A model generated the notes under the pieces. The model saw only the letters and a program-made list of their open reading frames with translations, was not told the origin of the DNA and ran no database searches. From assembly GCF_007859675.1 (NCBI RefSeq), contig NZ_CP042305.1, positions 2,232,001-2,296,000 on the forward strand: a DNA stretch of 64,000 bases, given 5' to 3'. Below are positions 1 through 8,004 of this stretch, piece by piece. The position numbers and the translations under genes are program-made. This stretch comes from Humibacter ginsenosidimutans. Lineage in GTDB: Bacteria > Actinomycetota > Actinomycetes > Actinomycetales > Microbacteriaceae. The stretch's first letter is position 1; the number at the start of each line of letters is the position of its first letter.

Positions 1-65
1 AGCGCCAAGGCTCCGATCCGGCTCCGGCTCACCGATGGCGTGCGACAGTGACGGGCGCTGAGACG

Positions 66-823
66 TCAGGCGCGAACCGGATGTGTCGCATTCGACCCCT
101 CATGCGCGGCGCTCTGCTGCGCTGATGCGACAGCGTTCGCCACAGCGACAGCATCCGTGACGTCATAGTGGTCATCCCCGCCGCCAGGGCCCGACGGGCC
201 CCTGCTTGCTCGCCCACGAGCCGAGAGATGGATCGCGTCGACTCCGGATGCCACGAGCGCGGGAATGTCCGGCACCCGCACGCCTCCTCCCGCCACGATC
301 TCGAGCCGTCCGTGCAATCGCTCGCTCAGCGCCGCGAACGTCTCGACCGCATCGACACTCCGCTCGGCACCCCCGAGGTCAGGACACTCTCGACGCCGAG
401 TGCGGGGAGTTCCTCGACTGCGCCCACCACGTCGGGCACGACATCGATGGCCCGGTGGAAGACGAACCGCGCACCGGGCGCCACATCTCGCCATCTGCGG
501 AGCGCGTCCGCGTCGACCGAACCGTCTTCCGTGAGTGCTCCGACGATGAGCCGAGCGACTCCCGATGCAACGAGATGCCGGATGTCGGTGGCCGCCACCG
601 CGATCTCGTCGCGGTCGTACACGAATCCGCCGGCACGCGGCCGAACCAGCACTCCCACCCGCGTCGGGTCGCCGGCCGCCGTCAGAACGTGCTCGACCGT
701 TCCGAGAGACGGTGTGAGCCCTCCGGTGCCGAGCGCCTGGCAGAGCTCGACGCGATCGGCGCCGGCGTCGAATGCGATTCGTGCGCCAGCGGCATCCTGA
801 ACAGCGATCTCGACGACGGTCAT
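66..823 (-). pseudogene. cutC: CutC family TIM-barrel protein, frameshifted
   Basis: The first half from ATG at 823 reads as a CutC N-terminus (TVVEIAVQDAAGARIA, then DRVELCQALGTGGLTPS, FHRAIDV). After LTSG the frame is lost, and the C-terminal half (SVDAVETFAALSERL, IVAGGGVRVPDI, VDAIHLSARG) continues in another frame. The break is at a run of five C (370-374, G on the coding strand); six would restore TSGGAERSVDAV and give about 252 residues, the usual family length. The ATG overlaps the fucosidase stop (ATGA), so it is the last gene of the glycan operon. CutC was named for copper homeostasis, but that role is weakly supported; here a carbohydrate-linked role is more likely (inference). It is either a real pseudogene or a homopolymer error in the assembly. 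Confidence 0.85.
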
Positions 824-2178
824 GCTGGTGCGTCGCCGACCGTGAGCACGGCGACCGGCTCGCCGCGGAGACCTGCCGGAATCGCGACCTCGAGACCGGA
901 GCCGTCGCGGAGAGCCACCTCGGCGGCCGTCCCGTCGGCCCAGCTCAGCTGCCGCGCTTCGCTCAGGTCGGCAGGAAGGTCGAGGATGCCGGTGGCCGGG
1001 TCGAGCGCGTGAACGTGCAGGCCCCGCTCGGAGGCGGTGTAGGCACGCGGAGCACCGACGGACTCGGTGGCACGACGCCAGGGCCGCGTGCCGTAGACGG
1101 CGTCTCCGTTGATCGTCAGCCATGCCCCGAGCGCCCGCATGGCCTGGAGCTGAAGCTCCGGGATGGACCCGTCTGCTCGCGGGCCGACGTTGATGAGCAG
1201 GTTGCCGTTCTTGCTCACGACATCGACCAGAAGCCGCACGAGAGCTGCACCGCTCAACGAGTGGCGCGCATCCTCGTCTTGGTTGTAGCCGAACGAGAAT
1301 CCCAGTCCGCGCGTCGACTCCCACACGGAGTCGAGGGCACCAGCGACATCGGTGTATTCGCGGGTCAGATAGCCGTGATACGGGACTCCCCACCTGTCGT
1401 TGACCACGCCGTCGGGAACCCTCGAGAAGTACCGGGTGAGAAGCGCGGAGACCGAATAGTCCTGAGCCCCCTTGCCGCCGTCGGGCCAATCGATGTCGTT
1501 CCAGAGCAGATCGGGCGAGAAGCGCTCGATCAGCTCGTCGACCTGGGATGCCGCGTACCGGGCGAAGTGCTCGTCGTTGCGTCGAAAGCGGAAGAGATCC
1601 GTGTCGGACTCGATGGGGGGAAAGTCGCTCACGTGCCAGTCGAGCGCACCCGAGAAATAGGTGCCGAATCGCGTCCCGCTGCGTCGCGTCGCGTCGTGCA
1701 GCTCGGCGATGAGGTCGCGGTGCGGTCCTCTCTGTCCGGCATTGAAACGAGTGGTCGCCGTGTTCCAGAGACAGAAGCCCTCGTGATGCTTGGTGGTGGG
1801 CACGATGTACCGCGCCCCTGCGCCGACGAGTTCCGCGACGAACGAGTCGGCGTCGAAGGCCTCGGCATGCCAGAGGTCGGCGAGGTCCTCGTAGCTCGTG
1901 CCGGTTCCGTAGACGCGCTGATGGCGCTCCCAGGTCGGGCTGCCGGCGATGCGCACCGTGTTCCCGTACCACTCCGCGTACTGGTGATAGGCATACGCAT
2001 CCTCGGTGGGCACCGCACGATCGCCTGCAGTCGTCCCCCACGCGGGCACGGAATAGAGGCCCCAGTGCACGAAGAAGCCGAGCTTGGCGTCGCGGTACCA
2101 GTCGGGCACGGCGTTGTCGGGATAGTCCGGTGCATCGGCGCCGAAGTCCGGACCGACGCGGCTCTCGAAGTTCATCAT
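820..2178 (-). CDS. GH29 alpha-L-fucosidase, cytoplasmic
   Basis: 452 residues. It hydrolyses terminal alpha-L-fucose from oligosaccharides with retention of configuration. GH29 hallmarks are visible: KLGFFVHWG near residue 32, the TTKHHEGF substrate loop near 128-135, and LLWNDIDWPDGG, in which D228 of WND is at the position of the family's catalytic nucleophile. A small beta-rich C-terminal part (from about 360) follows. No signal peptide is seen, so it should act on sugars already imported by the ABC transporter of the operon. The start ATG at 2178 overlaps the stop of the M81 gene (ATGA), and its own stop overlaps the cutC start in the same way, suggesting translational coupling. The general acid/base residue cannot be assigned by eye. 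Confidence 0.93.
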   Translation of the reverse strand: MMNFESRVGPDFGADAPDYPDNAVPDWYRDAKLGFFVHWGLYSVPAWGTTAGDRAVPTEDAYAYHQYAEWYGNTVRIAGSPTWERHQRVYGTGTSYEDLADLWHAEAFDADSFVAELVGAGARYIVPTTKHHEGFCLWNTATTRFNAGQRGPHRDLIAELHDATRRSGTRFGTYFSGALDWHVSDFPPIESDTDLFRFRRNDEHFARYAASQVDELIERFSPDLLWNDIDWPDGGKGAQDYSVSALLTRYFSRVPDGVVNDRWGVPYHGYLTREYTDVAGALDSVWESTRGLGFSFGYNQDEDARHSLSGAALVRLLVDVVSKNGNLLINVGPRADGSIPELQLQAMRALGAWLTINGDAVYGTRPWRRATESVGAPRAYTASERGLHVHALDPATGILDLPADLSEARQLSWADGTAAEVALRDGSGLEVAIPAGLRGEPVAVLTVGDAPA

Positions 2179-3749
2179 GCGCGCGCATCCTCTCCGCGGC
2201 GGGTCACCACTGCCAGCAGCTCGGGTTCGTGTGCTGAGGTGTCGAAGGGGAACACCCCGGGTGCCAGGCGGTGGTGTCCGAGGCGCAACAGATCCTGATC
2301 GACGCCGCCGGGGGTGAGGGCGAGCGTCCAGTCCTCGGCCAGCTCGTAGAGCTCCGGCTCGAGATATCCGATCTTCACGATCAGCACGTCGATCTCCGTC
2401 GGCTCGAGGCCGAGCATGCGGAAGTCGTTCAGATGGTGGAATGGCTTGCGCCGAGTCGTGATGATCGCGTGGACGGCGCCCGATCGGATCACGACCTGCG
2501 TGCCGGCGTCCGGGTCGCCGTCGGTGACGGAGAACACCTCGCCCGTGAGTGTTACCGGGCCGCTCGGGCCCGCATCGACGTGTCCTCCGACCTCGACGGT
2601 GACCTGCGCGCCCACGCCCGCCGCGACGGCGGTCTGCACCGCGACGGGATCGAAGATGGATGCCGCCGCCACCGTCAGCGCCGGATCTCGGAGGTCGGCC
2701 CGCTGCAGGAGTCTTCCGAGCGTCCACGACACGTCGCCGGCGCCGCCGGCCGTCGGGTTGTCGCCCGAGTCGGAGATGACGTATGGCCGAGCCGCGTCCG
2801 GCTCGAGCGCCCGATCGAGTGCTTCGTCGAGGGTCGCGACGGGTCCGACGAAGGCGAAGTCGTCTCGGGCATCCCAGTACCGGCGCGCAAGCCGCTCGGC
2901 CTCTGTTCTGATCAGGTCCGGATCGTCACCGGTGACCACCACCGCCGCCTGGCAGCGTGGTTCGTCGGCCCAGGCATAACCCACCCAGAGCGCCGCGTCG
3001 ACGACGCCAGGCAGCTCTTCGATCTCCGGCACCTGCTCGTAGATGCCCTTGGCGGGCTCCAGCCGCGTGCTGGTCTTCTCGCCAGGCAGGAGCACGGGCA
3101 CCTGCAGCCACGCTTTGTAGGGGCGCCGGGCGACGGCGTCAGCACCGTGCGCACCGCGAAGACGGGTCAGCAGGTTGAAAACGGCGCGTTCCTTGGTGTT
3201 CAGCCAGTCCTCGTGCGGCGCCATGCGGTAGCAGGTGATGAGGTCGACAGCGTCGAGAAGCCTGCGGGAGACGTTGCCGTGCAGATCCATCGCCGTCGAG
3301 ACGAGAGTGTCCGATCCGAGCGCATCTCGGATCGCCGTCGCGAGATCGCCCTCGGCGTCATCCATGCCGATCACGCTCATCGCGCCGTGGATGTCGAAGA
3401 AGAAGCCGTCGAAGGGGCCGCTGTCACGGATGCCCGCCACGATGGCATCCCTCATCGTGCGGTACGTCTCGGGCGCCACCGGGCCACCGGGGAACGCTCG
3501 CCCATGAGTCAACGGCACCCAGGTCGCCGCGGCCCGCAGCTCACGTCCCTCATCGAGGAACGGGTAGTACGCGAGCAGATCGGCACCGGTGCGAACCGTG
3601 AACGCCTGGTCGTCGGAGATGTGCGGAGAGAACGTGCTCGCCTCGATCGAGATTCCGCCGATGCCGATGCGCGGGGCTCGAAGTCCTCCGTCGGCGACGG
3701 GCGCAAGGGCGCCCATCCACACCTCGTGCGGCTCGGGACGGGTGGTCAT
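2175..3749 (-). CDS. M81 (MlrC/microcystinase C) family protein
   Basis: 524 residues, matching M81 length. Recognisable segments are RIGIGGISIEASTFSP at the N-terminus, GFFFDIHGAMSV with a likely metal-binding D-x-H, STAMDLHGNVS, and TCYRMAPHEDW; the C-terminal MlrC domain has YVISDSGDNPTAGGAGD and KPFHHLNDFR. The family is named for hydrolysis of linearised microcystin peptides, but most homologues have no known substrate. There is no signal peptide. ATG at 3749 is preceded by AGAAGGAG. It overlaps the sulfatase stop by 4 bp and the fucosidase start by 4 bp, which fixes it as an integral operon gene. A role on an amide- or ester-substituted sugar is an inference only. Confidence 0.85.
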   Translation of the reverse strand: MTTRPEPHEVWMGALAPVADGGLRAPRIGIGGISIEASTFSPHISDDQAFTVRTGADLLAYYPFLDEGRELRAAATWVPLTHGRAFPGGPVAPETYRTMRDAIVAGIRDSGPFDGFFFDIHGAMSVIGMDDAEGDLATAIRDALGSDTLVSTAMDLHGNVSRRLLDAVDLITCYRMAPHEDWLNTKERAVFNLLTRLRGAHGADAVARRPYKAWLQVPVLLPGEKTSTRLEPAKGIYEQVPEIEELPGVVDAALWVGYAWADEPRCQAAVVVTGDDPDLIRTEAERLARRYWDARDDFAFVGPVATLDEALDRALEPDAARPYVISDSGDNPTAGGAGDVSWTLGRLLQRADLRDPALTVAAASIFDPVAVQTAVAAGVGAQVTVEVGGHVDAGPSGPVTLTGEVFSVTDGDPDAGTQVVIRSGAVHAIITTRRKPFHHLNDFRMLGLEPTEIDVLIVKIGYLEPELYELAEDWTLALTPGGVDQDLLRLGHHRLAPGVFPFDTSAHEPELLAVVTRRGEDARA

Positions 3750-5200
3750 GCTGAAGTGCTCCTTCTGGTCTGGCGGGGTGCGACCCCGTTCTCGAGCTCG
3801 CCGTCGAATCCCGTGGCGCGGCGGAAACGATCGAGCATGGATGCCGCACTCTCGCGCTCGCCGTCCCACAGATTCGCCTGCTCGGTTGGGTCGCCATCGA
3901 GGTCGTAGAACTGACCGTCGGTCGACGCCGCCGAGACGGGAAGCCCGACGGGATCGCTGAACCCTCCGGAGCCGGAGCTGAAGATCGCCTTCTTCTCGGC
4001 ATCCCGAAGGATCAGTGCGCCGTCGTACGCCTGGTGCCCGAGCACCCGTCGCGGCCGGTCGACCGCCTCCGAGGTGAGCAGGCCGACGAGGCTGGTGCCG
4101 TCCGCTCCGGTCTGCTCGACGCCCATCAGCTCACCGGCGGTAGGCAGCACGTCGAGAAGCGACACGGTCTCATGGCGCACGACGCCGCCAGGCACTCCCG
4201 GTCCGCTGACGATCAACGGCACGCGGTGTCCGCCCTCCCAGGCATCGGCCTTCTGTCCGCGCCACGCGCCGTTCGGGCGGTGCTCCGTGACGTCGCCGTC
4301 TTCAGGGAAGATCATGGGAGCGCCGTTGTCGCTCGTGAAGAGGACGATCGTGTCGTCGAGCACGCCCGACGCTTCGAGGGTGGCGAGGATCTCGCCGAGC
4401 ATCCAGTCGACGAGGCAGACGGAGTCACCGCGGTCTCCCGCCTGCGACCGACCGCGGACGAACGCCGGCGGGGTGCACGGACGGTGCGGCGCGGCCGACG
4501 CGATGTAGGCGAGAAACGGCTCGTCGGCATCCGCCCGGGCTCTGATCCAGGCCTGCGCCTCCCGGGTGAATCTGACGTCCACCTCGTCGTCACGCCAGCC
4601 TTCGACCTGCAGACCGGGGCGCTGCGAGGTGATCAGCGGAGACTTCTCGCGGTCCGGAACACCGACGGTACGGTCCTGATCGATGAAGCAGTAGGGCGGC
4701 ATGTCGAGCGACCCCGCGATTCCGAAGAACCTGTCGAAGCCATGATCGACGGGGCCGCTCCGCGCCGGCCGCGCGTAGTCGATCTCCCGGCCGGACGCCT
4801 GCATCTGGGCTTCGAACGGATCGTCGTCGAAGGCGCTGCGGCGCCTCCCGTCGCGATCGGTCCAGTCCATCCCGAGGTGCCACTTCCCGAAGGCGCCGGT
4901 GCTGTAGCCCGCGTCGCGTGCGAGCCGGGCGATGGTCTGCTGGCCGGGCGCGATGATGCTCGGATCGGTGCCGCCCAGCACCCCTGCTTGGAGAGGGCTC
5001 CGCCACGGATAGCACCCGGTCAGCAGGCTGTAGCGGCTCGGCGTGCAGACGGCCGACGACGCGTGCGCGTCGGTGAACCGCACGCCGCCCGCGGCGAGCG
5101 CGTCGATCGCCGGCGTGGGAATGCGGGTGGCGCCATAGCTGCCGGTGTCGCCCCAGCCGAGGTCGTCGGCGACGAAGACGATGATGTTGGGTCCGGTCAT
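3746..5200 (-). CDS. Type I (arylsulfatase-like) sulfatase
   Basis: 484 residues. It is an alkaline-phosphatase-superfamily sulfatase predicted to remove sulfate esters from glycans. Seen: FVADDLGWGD (metal Asp pair, residues 12-13), the CTPSR signature with Cys52 as the future formylglycine, AFGKWHLG (Lys106, His108), TSDNG for the second metal site, and a typical C-terminal sulfatase tail. The Cys-type site needs a formylglycine-generating enzyme or anaerobic maturase; none is encoded in this window. There is no signal peptide, so it is probably cytoplasmic, fitting desulfation after import. The start at 5200 (ATG, ATGA overlap with the kinase stop) was chosen over the longer open frame because homology begins there. 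Confidence 0.92.
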   Translation of the reverse strand: MTGPNIIVFVADDLGWGDTGSYGATRIPTPAIDALAAGGVRFTDAHASSAVCTPSRYSLLTGCYPWRSPLQAGVLGGTDPSIIAPGQQTIARLARDAGYSTGAFGKWHLGMDWTDRDGRRRSAFDDDPFEAQMQASGREIDYARPARSGPVDHGFDRFFGIAGSLDMPPYCFIDQDRTVGVPDREKSPLITSQRPGLQVEGWRDDEVDVRFTREAQAWIRARADADEPFLAYIASAAPHRPCTPPAFVRGRSQAGDRGDSVCLVDWMLGEILATLEASGVLDDTIVLFTSDNGAPMIFPEDGDVTEHRPNGAWRGQKADAWEGGHRVPLIVSGPGVPGGVVRHETVSLLDVLPTAGELMGVEQTGADGTSLVGLLTSEAVDRPRRVLGHQAYDGALILRDAEKKAIFSSGSGGFSDPVGLPVSAASTDGQFYDLDGDPTEQANLWDGERESAASMLDRFRRATGFDGELENGVAPRQTRRSTSA

Positions 5201-6153
5201 GCCACAGGCTCTCTCTGCGCGACTGTCATGTTCCGCACGTGCTCCCTGGCCACCTCGGCAGCCCCGACCATGCCGGCTTCGTTGCCAAGCCGCGCCCTCA
5301 CGAGCTCTGGACCGTAGTGCACGCCGCGCACGCTCAGCTCGGCGTTCAGGTGGCGCCGCACCGCGGACTCGAAGACGTCGCCCGCGGTGGCCACGCCACC
5401 GGCCAGAACGACGACCTCGGGGTCGAGCAACGCGACGACGTCGGCCAGCCCGAGCCCCAACCACCTGCCGAGCTTGTCGAACGCGGCGAGCGCGTACGGT
5501 TCTCCGGATGCCGCGGCGTGGGCGAGATCATGGGCGATCGGTTCGCTTCCGTCTTCGCGTCTGCGGAATGACCGCGCATAGCGTGCCAGCGCTCTGCCGC
5601 TCCCGTACTGGTCGAGACAGCCGAGGCCACCGCAGCCGCATTGTCTGCCGCCCGGCTTGACGGTCATGTGCCCGACCTCGTTCGCACCGCCGTGCGCACC
5701 GGTCATGAGCCGTCCGGCGACGATGTGGCTTCCACCGATGCCGGTGCCGACCGTGAGCATGAACACGTCGTCGGCGGTGGTCGCGTTCCCGAACGCGTGT
5801 TCGGCGACCAGCGCGGCGTCCGCGTCGTTGAGCAGGATGCATTCGCCGGCGATCCGCGCCTCGAGCGCGTCGACGAGGTGCGCGTCGACGAGATTCAGGT
5901 TGGCCGACTGCGTCATGACCCGCCCCGAGACTCGTCCGGCGACGGCGACGCCGACGGCGGACGGGCGGTCCGTCAGTTGGGAGACTGCCCCGGCGACGGC
6001 GTCGGCGAGCGCCGTGACCGACCCCACCGGCGTCGCCACCCGCACCTGGCGTTGCACGGCGCCGTACGCGTCGACGATGCCCGCGAGGATCTTCGTGCCG
6101 CCGACGTCGACTCCGACGGCCTGGTGATCGAAGGATGCTGTCGCTTCAGGCAT
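5197..6153 (-). CDS. ROK family sugar kinase
   Basis: 318 residues. It carries the ATP-phosphate motif VGVDVGGTKILAG (about 13-25), the catalytic region LLNDADAA, GTGIGG, and the ROK zinc-binding segment NEVGHMTVKPGG followed by CGCGGLGC. The residue after the last zinc Cys (x-Glu in most ROK kinases) is Asp here (CLDQ). The lack of an N-terminal HTH marks it as a kinase, not a repressor. It probably phosphorylates a hexose or amino sugar released by the operon enzymes; the substrate cannot be read from sequence. It lies 4 bp after the permease stop and overlaps the sulfatase start. Confidence 0.9.
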   Translation of the reverse strand: MPEATASFDHQAVGVDVGGTKILAGIVDAYGAVQRQVRVATPVGSVTALADAVAGAVSQLTDRPSAVGVAVAGRVSGRVMTQSANLNLVDAHLVDALEARIAGECILLNDADAALVAEHAFGNATTADDVFMLTVGTGIGGSHIVAGRLMTGAHGGANEVGHMTVKPGGRQCGCGGLGCLDQYGSGRALARYARSFRRREDGSEPIAHDLAHAAASGEPYALAAFDKLGRWLGLGLADVVALLDPEVVVLAGGVATAGDVFESAVRRHLNAELSVRGVHYGPELVRARLGNEAGMVGAAEVAREHVRNMTVAQREPVA

Positions 6154-6157
6154 CCCG

Positions 6158-7025
6158 TCAACGCCCCGCGAGGCCGATGGTCGCGATGCCCTTCACGAGG
6201 TGCTTCTGCAACAGGATCACCACGAGAAGCGTCGGCGCGATCGAGATCACGGAGGCTGCGAGCACCAGGTTCCATTGCGCGCCGTGTTCGCCGAAGAACG
6301 TGTCGAGACCCAGTGGCACGTTGCCGAGTTCTTGGGTGTTGTTCACGACGATGAGCGGCCAGAGAAAGCTGTTCCAGTACGTGATGAAGGTCCATACGGC
6401 CAGCACCGCGAGCGACGGCTTCGCCAATGGCAGCACGATGCGGGTGAAGGTGCGCCAGCTGCTGGCGCCGTCCATACGGGATGCCTCGACGAGCTCGTAC
6501 GGCAGACCGACGAAGAACTGGCGCAGCAGGAACGTGCCGAAAGCACCGAACGCCCACGGCAGGATGAGCGCCTGCCACGTGTTGATCCATCCGAGCTTCT
6601 GCATCAGCAGGAACATCGGGATGACGAGCACCTCCTGCGGGATCATCATCGTCGCGAGGTAGGCGAGCAGCGTGCGGTCGCGTCCCTTCCAGCGCAGAAC
6701 TCCGAACGCGTACGCGGAAAGGGGAGGAGACGATGAGCACGATGATCGTGCCGCCCGCGGACATGATGAACCCGTTGAGGATGTACCGCATGAACGGCGT
6801 CGACTCGAGAACCTCTTGGTAGTTCTGCCAGAGGAACTGCGCCCCGAACAGGCTCGGCGGGGTCGAGAAGATCTCGCCGTTCGCCTTGAACGACGAGGTG
6901 ATCGTGAAGACGATCGGAAAGATGAAGGCGAGCACGACGATGCCGAGCCCGATCTCGCTGAGCAGGCGACCTGTCATCCTCAGGCCGCTGCGTGAGCGAG
7001 GGGTTGCCATTGCGCGGTCACTCAT
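6158..7025 (-). pseudogene. ABC sugar permease (MalG-like), frameshifted
   Basis: This is the second inner-membrane permease of the sugar transporter, broken by one extra base. The N-terminal part from ATG at 7025 has transmembrane segment 1 (IGLGIVVLAFIFPIVFTI) and reads in frame to LIVSS. The expected continuation SAYAFGVLRWKGRDRTLL, then MMIPQEVLVIPMF, the EAA-loop region YELVEASRMDGAS and the C-terminus, lies in a different frame. Deleting one base from the C4 run (G4 at 6721-6724 on the plus strand) restores a 288-residue MalG-type protein. Its start overlaps the upstream permease stop by 8 bp (ATGAGTGA). If the shift is real the transporter is inactive; an assembly error is equally plausible. 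Confidence 0.88.
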
Positions 7026-7941
7026 AGTGCACCCACTTCCTCTGGCCGTACCACTGGAACAGCGTGACGACCAGGATCAAGACGAAGAGCACCATCGCGG
7101 GTGCGGCGGCCTGTCCGAGCTGACCGCCTTGGAAGGCGGTCTCGTAGACGTTCATGACGACGGTGGTGGTGGAGTTGCCCGGTCCGCCGGCCGTCATGAC
7201 GTAGGGCTCCGAGAAGATCTGGAAGGCCTGGATCATCGTGACGGTCGAGGCGAAGAAGATCGCCGGGGTCATCAGCGGCAGCTTGATGTGCAGCAGCTGG
7301 CGGAACCCGGTCGCGCCGTCGAGCGATGCTGCGGCGAGCACGTCATCGGGCAGCTGGTCGATGGCAGCGGAGAAGATCAGCAGGTTATAGCCGAACCCCT
7401 GCCACAGAATCATGATCACGACGCAGATCAGCGCCGTGCTGCTGCTGCCCAGCAGGTTGGGCAGGTGGATGCCGAACGAGAGCGCGATGCTGGAGAACAC
7501 GCCGTTGGGCTGGTACAGCATCGACCAGATGACGGCGGATGCCACGCTCGGGGTCACGACCGGCAGAAAGAAGAGCACGCGGTAGAGCCTGCGAAGCCTG
7601 CTGGAGGCCACCCAGAACGCCATCGAGACCGTCAGAACGAGGTTGACCGGTACGACGATGACGGTGAAGAGGATGGTGTTGAGCAGCGCTTGCGGAAACG
7701 TGCTTCCCGGCGCGAAGAGCTTCGTGTAGTTCGCGATGCCCGCGAACGAGATGTCGCCGAACGTGGGCCAGTTGAACAGGCTGGTGATCACCGCCAGGAT
7801 CGACGGGAACAGCACGAAGAACGTCAGGCCCAGCGCGCTCGGCGTCAGGAACCCGAGCGCCGCCCTGGTGTCCGTCCGTTTCCGGCCGCGCCGCTTGACG
7901 GCGACGTGCGATCGCGGCGAGGCCGCTCGGATGGTCGTCAT
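7018..7941 (-). CDS. ABC sugar permease (MalF/UgpA-like)
   Basis: 307 residues with six predicted transmembrane helices (first near residues 33-55). The EAA-type cytoplasmic loop is visible as DQLPDDVLAAASLDGATGFRQ, followed by LPLMTPAIFF, typical of the carbohydrate uptake transporter-1 permeases. It forms the channel with the following MalG-like subunit. No ATPase gene is in the operon; CUT1 systems in actinobacteria usually share a genome-wide MsiK-type ATPase (known of the family; not testable here). The start at 7941 sits 63 bp after the binding-protein stop, separated by a strong hairpin. Confidence 0.93.
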   Translation of the reverse strand: MTTIRAASPRSHVAVKRRGRKRTDTRAALGFLTPSALGLTFFVLFPSILAVITSLFNWPTFGDISFAGIANYTKLFAPGSTFPQALLNTILFTVIVVPVNLVLTVSMAFWVASSRLRRLYRVLFFLPVVTPSVASAVIWSMLYQPNGVFSSIALSFGIHLPNLLGSSSTALICVVIMILWQGFGYNLLIFSAAIDQLPDDVLAAASLDGATGFRQLLHIKLPLMTPAIFFASTVTMIQAFQIFSEPYVMTAGGPGNSTTTVVMNVYETAFQGGQLGQAAAPAMVLFVLILVVTLFQWYGQRKWVHYE

Positions 7942-7959
7942 GTTTCTCGTACCTCGTGG

Positions 7960-7995
7960 GTTGAGGAGGGCGGCACGGCTGCCGCCCTCCTCAAC
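7960..7995 (-). promoter_or_regulatory. Intergenic hairpin between binding protein and permease
   Basis: A perfect 15-bp inverted repeat (GTTGAGGAGGGCGGC and its complement) with a 6-nt loop lies between the lipoprotein stop and the MalF-like permease. No T-tract follows on the minus strand, so it is more likely an mRNA stabiliser or partial attenuator that lets the binding protein be made in excess, as known for malE-malF, than a full terminator. Confidence 0.7.
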
Positions 7996-8004
7996 GCTTC
8001 TCGA

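Noticed and set aside
1..65. A gene at the left edge
   Set aside because: Too short to judge; no coding signal recognised beyond the cutC stop.
6643..6730. Programmed ribosomal frameshift in the sugar permease
   Set aside because: No slippery heptamer plus stimulatory structure is evident, and both frames are needed for one ordinary permease; an indel is simpler.
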